Assembly: GCA_034660675.1 (NCBI GenBank)
Contig: JAYEJT010000002.1
Span: 1-6,461, forward strand
Direction of reading: 5' to 3'
Length of the DNA: 6,461 nucleotides
DNA from: CG03 sp034660675
GTDB lineage: Bacteria > CG03
In this document: piece after piece, positions 4,554-6,461 of the stretch
Layout: every line of letters begins with the position of its first letter
Numbering within the stretch: the first letter of the stretch is position 1
Translations under genes and position numbers: made by a program
Notes under the pieces: generated by a model
The model's database searches: none
Told to the model about the DNA's origin: nothing
The model's input: only the letters and a program-made list of their open reading frames with translations

Positions 4554-5094
4554 GAACTACGGAGAATCGCTCTTGCTGCTGCTGGATATCGCTGATGAAC
4601 TGAATAATTTAAAAATCCCTTATGCTGTTATCGGGGCTGCCGCTGTTTCCGTTTACGGCCTTCCCCGCGCGAGCCTTGACGCGGACGCCGTCATTCAGAT
4701 TGAACGGGGAGAAGAAAATAAATTCTGCATCGCTTTGAAGAAAAAGGGAATCGTCACCGAACTCAGGAAAGGCGCCTGTGACGACCCGATAAGCACGGTC
4801 ATAAAAGCGAAGGATAAATACGGCAACAGAGTTGATCTCCTATCCGGAATAAGGAGCGTAAAACATGATATTTTCAGCAGAGCCAAAAAAGTTAAATTCA
4901 GAAAAGATTTTCTTACAGTCACCGCGCCGGAAGATTTAATAGTGATGAAAGCTCTCGCGGGAAGCTATCAGGACATTGAGGACATAAAAGGAATCATACA
5001 GGTTTGGGGTAAAAAATTAGACAAAACTCTTCTGCGGGAAATAATCGCCGGTTACGGCAAAAGAATACAGAAAAAAATAAGCTCCCTGCTTTGA
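4543..5094 (+). CDS. Minimal nucleotidyltransferase (AbiEii/MNT-like, probable toxin)
   Basis: This 183-aa protein belongs to the Pol-beta-type nucleotidyltransferase superfamily. The active-site pattern is visible: YAVIGAAAVSVYG (residues 27-39, the helix-capping Gly segment), LPRASLDADAVI (40-51) with the metal-binding pair D46 and D48, and NRVDLLSG (95-102) giving the third carboxylate D98. The C-terminal TAPEDLIVMKALAGSYQDIEDI segment is typical of small AbiEii-related and DUF6036-type proteins. Such enzymes transfer nucleotides, in some TA systems onto tRNA. The substrate here is unknown. The start is TTG with a strong GGAG site and overlaps the preceding basic-protein gene by 11 bases. 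All three carboxylates are present, so it is probably active. It might instead be the antitoxic or modifying partner, as in HEPN/MNT pairs, but no HEPN gene is seen. Confidence 0.83.
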   Translation: MRAKNYGESLLLLLDIADELNNLKIPYAVIGAAAVSVYGLPRASLDADAVIQIERGEENKFCIALKKKGIVTELRKGACDDPISTVIKAKDKYGNRVDLLSGIRSVKHDIFSRAKKVKFRKDFLTVTAPEDLIVMKALAGSYQDIEDIKGIIQVWGKKLDKTLLREIIAGYGKRIQKKISSLL

Positions 5095-5118
5095 AAAAGT
5101 TCTCGCATTGCAATTATC

Positions 5119-5157
5119 ACCGCTTTTTTGCAATAAGAGCGCGCTTGTTGCAGCGGT
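5119..5157. terminator. Bulged hairpin between convergent genes, possible bidirectional terminator
   Basis: ACCGCT pairs with AGCGGT (outer 6 bp) and GCAATAAG with CTTGTTGC (inner 8 bp, one T-G pair). There is a six-base loop and a TTTTT bulge on one side. It lies in the 84-base gap between the nucleotidyltransferase and the oppositely oriented oxidoreductase. No U tract follows directly in either direction, so termination is only probable. Confidence 0.4.
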
Positions 5158-5178
5158 TTGCGGTAATTTTAGTGATTT

Positions 5179-6252
5179 TTAAAGATTGGCTTCGGCTTCC
5201 GTTACGAGTTCTTTCATAACGTCTTTGACCGAAACAATTTTTTCTGTCCGCGCGGCGTTTGCCCCGGCGAAAACAACGCCGTCGTTAATTTTGCCGTCCA
5301 CGGCGTTTAAGAGAGCCTCTGCTATGCAGTACGGCGATTTGGCGGGATTACATGTCTTAAGACATTGATAAGAACATTTAAATTTTACCTCGCCCCTTCT
5401 CGCCCGTTTTATAAAATCATTGTTAATCGCGCGGCCGGGCATACCCACAGGGCTTTTGATTATTGTGATATCCTCTTTTTTCGCGGCGACATAAGCATTT
5501 TTGAATTCCTCCGATGCGTCGCACTCATAAGTCGGCACGAATCTTGTGGCTACCTGAACCCCCGCGGCGCCCAGTTTGAACATGCCGGCAATATCCTTTC
5601 CCGTGCTCAGGCCGCCTGCGGCAATGACCGGGATGTTTTTATTTTCACCGTATTTCGCGGCAACTTTCACAACATCGGTAACGATATTGCCGAGTTCGGG
5701 CATAGCGCTTTCGGGCTCCAGTTCCTCAAAATGGAAACCCAGATGCCCTCCGGCTTTCGGGCCTTCAACAATTATGGCGTCCGGTATGTACTTGTGTTTT
5801 TTTATCCATGTGCGGCAGATAATATCCGCGGCGCGGCCGGAAGACACTATCGGTATGATCTTGGCTCTGGTTTCTTTTACGAGCGCCGGAAGACCGAGAG
5901 GCAACCCCGCTCCCGCAACAACAATATGCGCCCCCTGCTGAGCGGCCGTTTTCGCAAGCGCGGAATAGTTGGTTAAGGCCACCATCACATTTACGGCTAT
6001 TACGCCTGATGTCAGGGTGGAAACCCTTCTCAACTGTTCTGTTAATTCCTTTATATCCGCAACCGTGCTGTCATCAAGCGTGAGATTGCTTTTAAGCCCG
6101 CCTATAAGAGCGGCTGAAATTGTACCAACGCCGCCTTCATTGGCGACAGCCGCGGCAAGCCGCGAAAGCGACACTCTCACACCCATGCCTCCCTGTATTA
6201 TCGGCACGGGTATTTTCAAATCGCCTATATTGAGCTCGGGTAATTTTGACAT
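5179..6252 (-). CDS. NAD(P)H-dependent flavin oxidoreductase (nitronate monooxygenase / FabK-like)
   Basis: This is an FMN-binding TIM-barrel enzyme of the 2-nitropropane dioxygenase/FabK group, which either oxidises nitronates or reduces enoyl-ACP in fatty acid synthesis. The sequence does not decide between them. From the ATG at 6252 it is 357 aa. Landmarks: IIQGGMGVRVS (18-28), GGVGTISA (40-47), NVMVALTNY (88-96), VSSGRAAD (136-143), EGPKAGGHLG (163-172) with the family's histidine at H170, and the phosphate-binding IAAGGLSTG and GAAGVQVATRF (210-238). A C-terminal cluster C293, C297, C301 and C309 (CSYQCLKTC, then SPYC) marks a subfamily. The start at 6252 follows GAGGAG at 12 bases, which is long. 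A GTG at 6279 would add nine residues but lies only about 9 bases from the predicted transcription start. The protein is cytoplasmic. It is transcribed from its own promoter. Confidence 0.92.
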   Translation of the reverse strand: MSKLPELNIGDLKIPVPIIQGGMGVRVSLSRLAAAVANEGGVGTISAALIGGLKSNLTLDDSTVADIKELTEQLRRVSTLTSGVIAVNVMVALTNYSALAKTAAQQGAHIVVAGAGLPLGLPALVKETRAKIIPIVSSGRAADIICRTWIKKHKYIPDAIIVEGPKAGGHLGFHFEELEPESAMPELGNIVTDVVKVAAKYGENKNIPVIAAGGLSTGKDIAGMFKLGAAGVQVATRFVPTYECDASEEFKNAYVAAKKEDITIIKSPVGMPGRAINNDFIKRARRGEVKFKCSYQCLKTCNPAKSPYCIAEALLNAVDGKINDGVVFAGANAARTEKIVSVKDVMKELVTEAEANL

Positions 6253-6264
6253 TTTGATTATATT

Positions 6265-6270
6265 CTCCTC
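6265..6270 (-). promoter_or_regulatory. Ribosome binding site GAGGAG of the oxidoreductase
   Basis: GAGGAG lies 12 bases before the ATG at 6252. It would be inside the coding region if GTG 6279 were used, so it favours the shorter protein despite the long spacing. Confidence 0.5.
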
Positions 6271-6294
6271 TTTCTCCACAAAACTTTACGAGGT

Positions 6295-6323
6295 ATTATA
6301 AACAAATTAAAAAAAAATGGCAA
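6295..6323 (-). promoter_or_regulatory. Promoter of the flavin oxidoreductase
   Basis: On the minus strand TTGCCA (6323-6318) is 17 bases from a perfect TATAAT (6300-6295), with a start near 6288 and a leader of about 36 bases to ATG 6252. The -35 box lies within the 3' arm of the preceding terminator hairpin, so the two signals share bases. Confidence 0.65.
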
Positions 6324-6354
6324 ATTCATATATTCTCTGCTGAAGTTTTGCCAT
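6309..6354 (-). terminator. Rho-independent terminator on the minus strand
   Basis: ATGGCAAA (6354-6347) pairs perfectly with TTTGCCAT (6324-6317). Three more pairs (TTC with GAA) follow inside after a two-base bulge, and a run of nine T (6317-6309) comes next. It would end a minus-strand transcript entering from the right edge, just before the oxidoreductase promoter, or serve as a regulated terminator in that gene's leader. Confidence 0.75.
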
Positions 6355-6436
6355 AAGCAATCACGACAGAAGTATCCGTAGACGGACGCTCACGTATGCG
6401 GTTCGCTGCCTATTCGCTTCGGGAACGAGGCAAAAC
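6345..6436 (-). promoter_or_regulatory. Candidate attenuator: antiterminator pairing that competes with the terminator
   Basis: On the minus strand GTTTTGCC (6436-6429) is fully complementary to GGCAAAAC (6352-6345), which contains most of the terminator 5' arm. Forming this pair would prevent the terminator. A third hairpin, GCCT with AGGC (6431-6428 with 6411-6408, plus an inner TTC/GAA stem), uses part of GTTTTGCC and would block the antiterminator. I do not recognise a known riboswitch class in it. Confidence 0.4.
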
Positions 6437-6447
6437 CCCTCACTCAT
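6361..6447 (-). CDS. Possible 28-aa small ORF or leader peptide before the terminator
   Basis: An ATG at 6447 has GGAG 8 bases upstream (6459-6456), and the frame (starting MSEGFCLVPEANRQRT) runs 28 codons to TGA at 6361-6363, ending 6 bases before the terminator stem. It contains four arginines coded by AGG, CGA, CGT and CGG, but no run of one amino acid such as classic leader peptides have. The frame is also open upstream to the window edge, so it could instead be the tail of a larger gene. The sequence over these bases looks more like structured RNA than protein. Confidence 0.25.
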   Translation of the reverse strand: MSEGFCLVPEANRQRTAYVSVRLRILLS

Positions 6448-6461
6448 ATGGCCCGCTCCGG

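Noticed and set aside
5186..5976. Plus-strand open frames antisense to the oxidoreductase
   Set aside because: They mirror the codons of a clearly conserved gene on the other strand and lack ribosome sites.
6253..6279. Oxidoreductase start at GTG 6279
   Set aside because: It would leave a leader of only about 9 bases with no ribosome site and put GAGGAG within the coding region. It is not excluded, because the spacing to ATG 6252 is long.
6361..6461. Group II intron domain V or a tRNA-like T arm at the right edge
   Set aside because: GCGGTTCG and CACGTATGCGG superficially resemble these, but the required stem pairings and the catalytic triad position do not line up.
1..6461. CRISPR array, rRNA, tRNA or intact insertion sequence
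   Set aside because: No regularly spaced repeats, no rRNA or tRNA signatures and no transposase frame were seen on either strand.

Overview
This window looks like bacterial chromosome: dense small genes, Shine-Dalgarno sites, sigma70-type promoters and one core housekeeping gene. It is visibly more AT-rich over the toxin-antitoxin genes at about 820-2200 than over glnS or the flavoenzyme gene. The lineage cannot be fixed from the sequence. A glutaminyl-tRNA synthetase beside several toxin-antitoxin (TA) modules and a Cys-rich FabK/nitronate-monooxygenase-like enzyme would suit an anaerobic or uncultured Gram-negative type such as the Elusimicrobiota/Omnitrophota range, but that is only a guess.

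Layout. The left part (113-2191) is all on the minus strand. In the direction of transcription it holds a vapBC module (antitoxin 2191-1931, toxin 1953-1540), a brnTA module (toxin 1387-1076, antitoxin 1101-817) and an unrecognised 196-residue gene (703-113). A divergent intergenic region (2192-2452) carries back-to-back promoters for vapB and glnS. glnS (2453-4138, plus strand) is the only unmistakable core gene. About 100 bases after it comes a two-gene module (4239-5094): a small basic protein with a GRKGG-type motif, overlapping a minimal nucleotidyltransferase that begins at TTG. A convergent flavin-dependent oxidoreductase gene (6252-5179, minus strand) follows. It has its own promoter, which overlaps a strong minus-strand terminator. 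The last 107 bases hold structured sequence that may be the 5' part of an attenuator or the tail of another transcript.

How the parts work together. Three two-gene modules each have a near-consensus promoter, overlapping reading frames, and symmetrical or repeated sequence on or inside the promoter. This is the pattern expected for self-repressing TA operons. The least familiar is the GRKGG-protein/nucleotidyltransferase pair. Its promoter is TTGACA-17-TATAAT, 16 of the 17 spacer bases form a perfect palindrome, and the predicted transcription start falls on the A of the ATG, so the mRNA would be leaderless. The promoter region is preceded by a degenerate second copy 39 bases upstream. The other feature worth following is at the right edge. 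There, a terminator arm can pair instead with an upstream 8-base complement, which is the geometry of a transcription attenuator ahead of the flavoenzyme gene.
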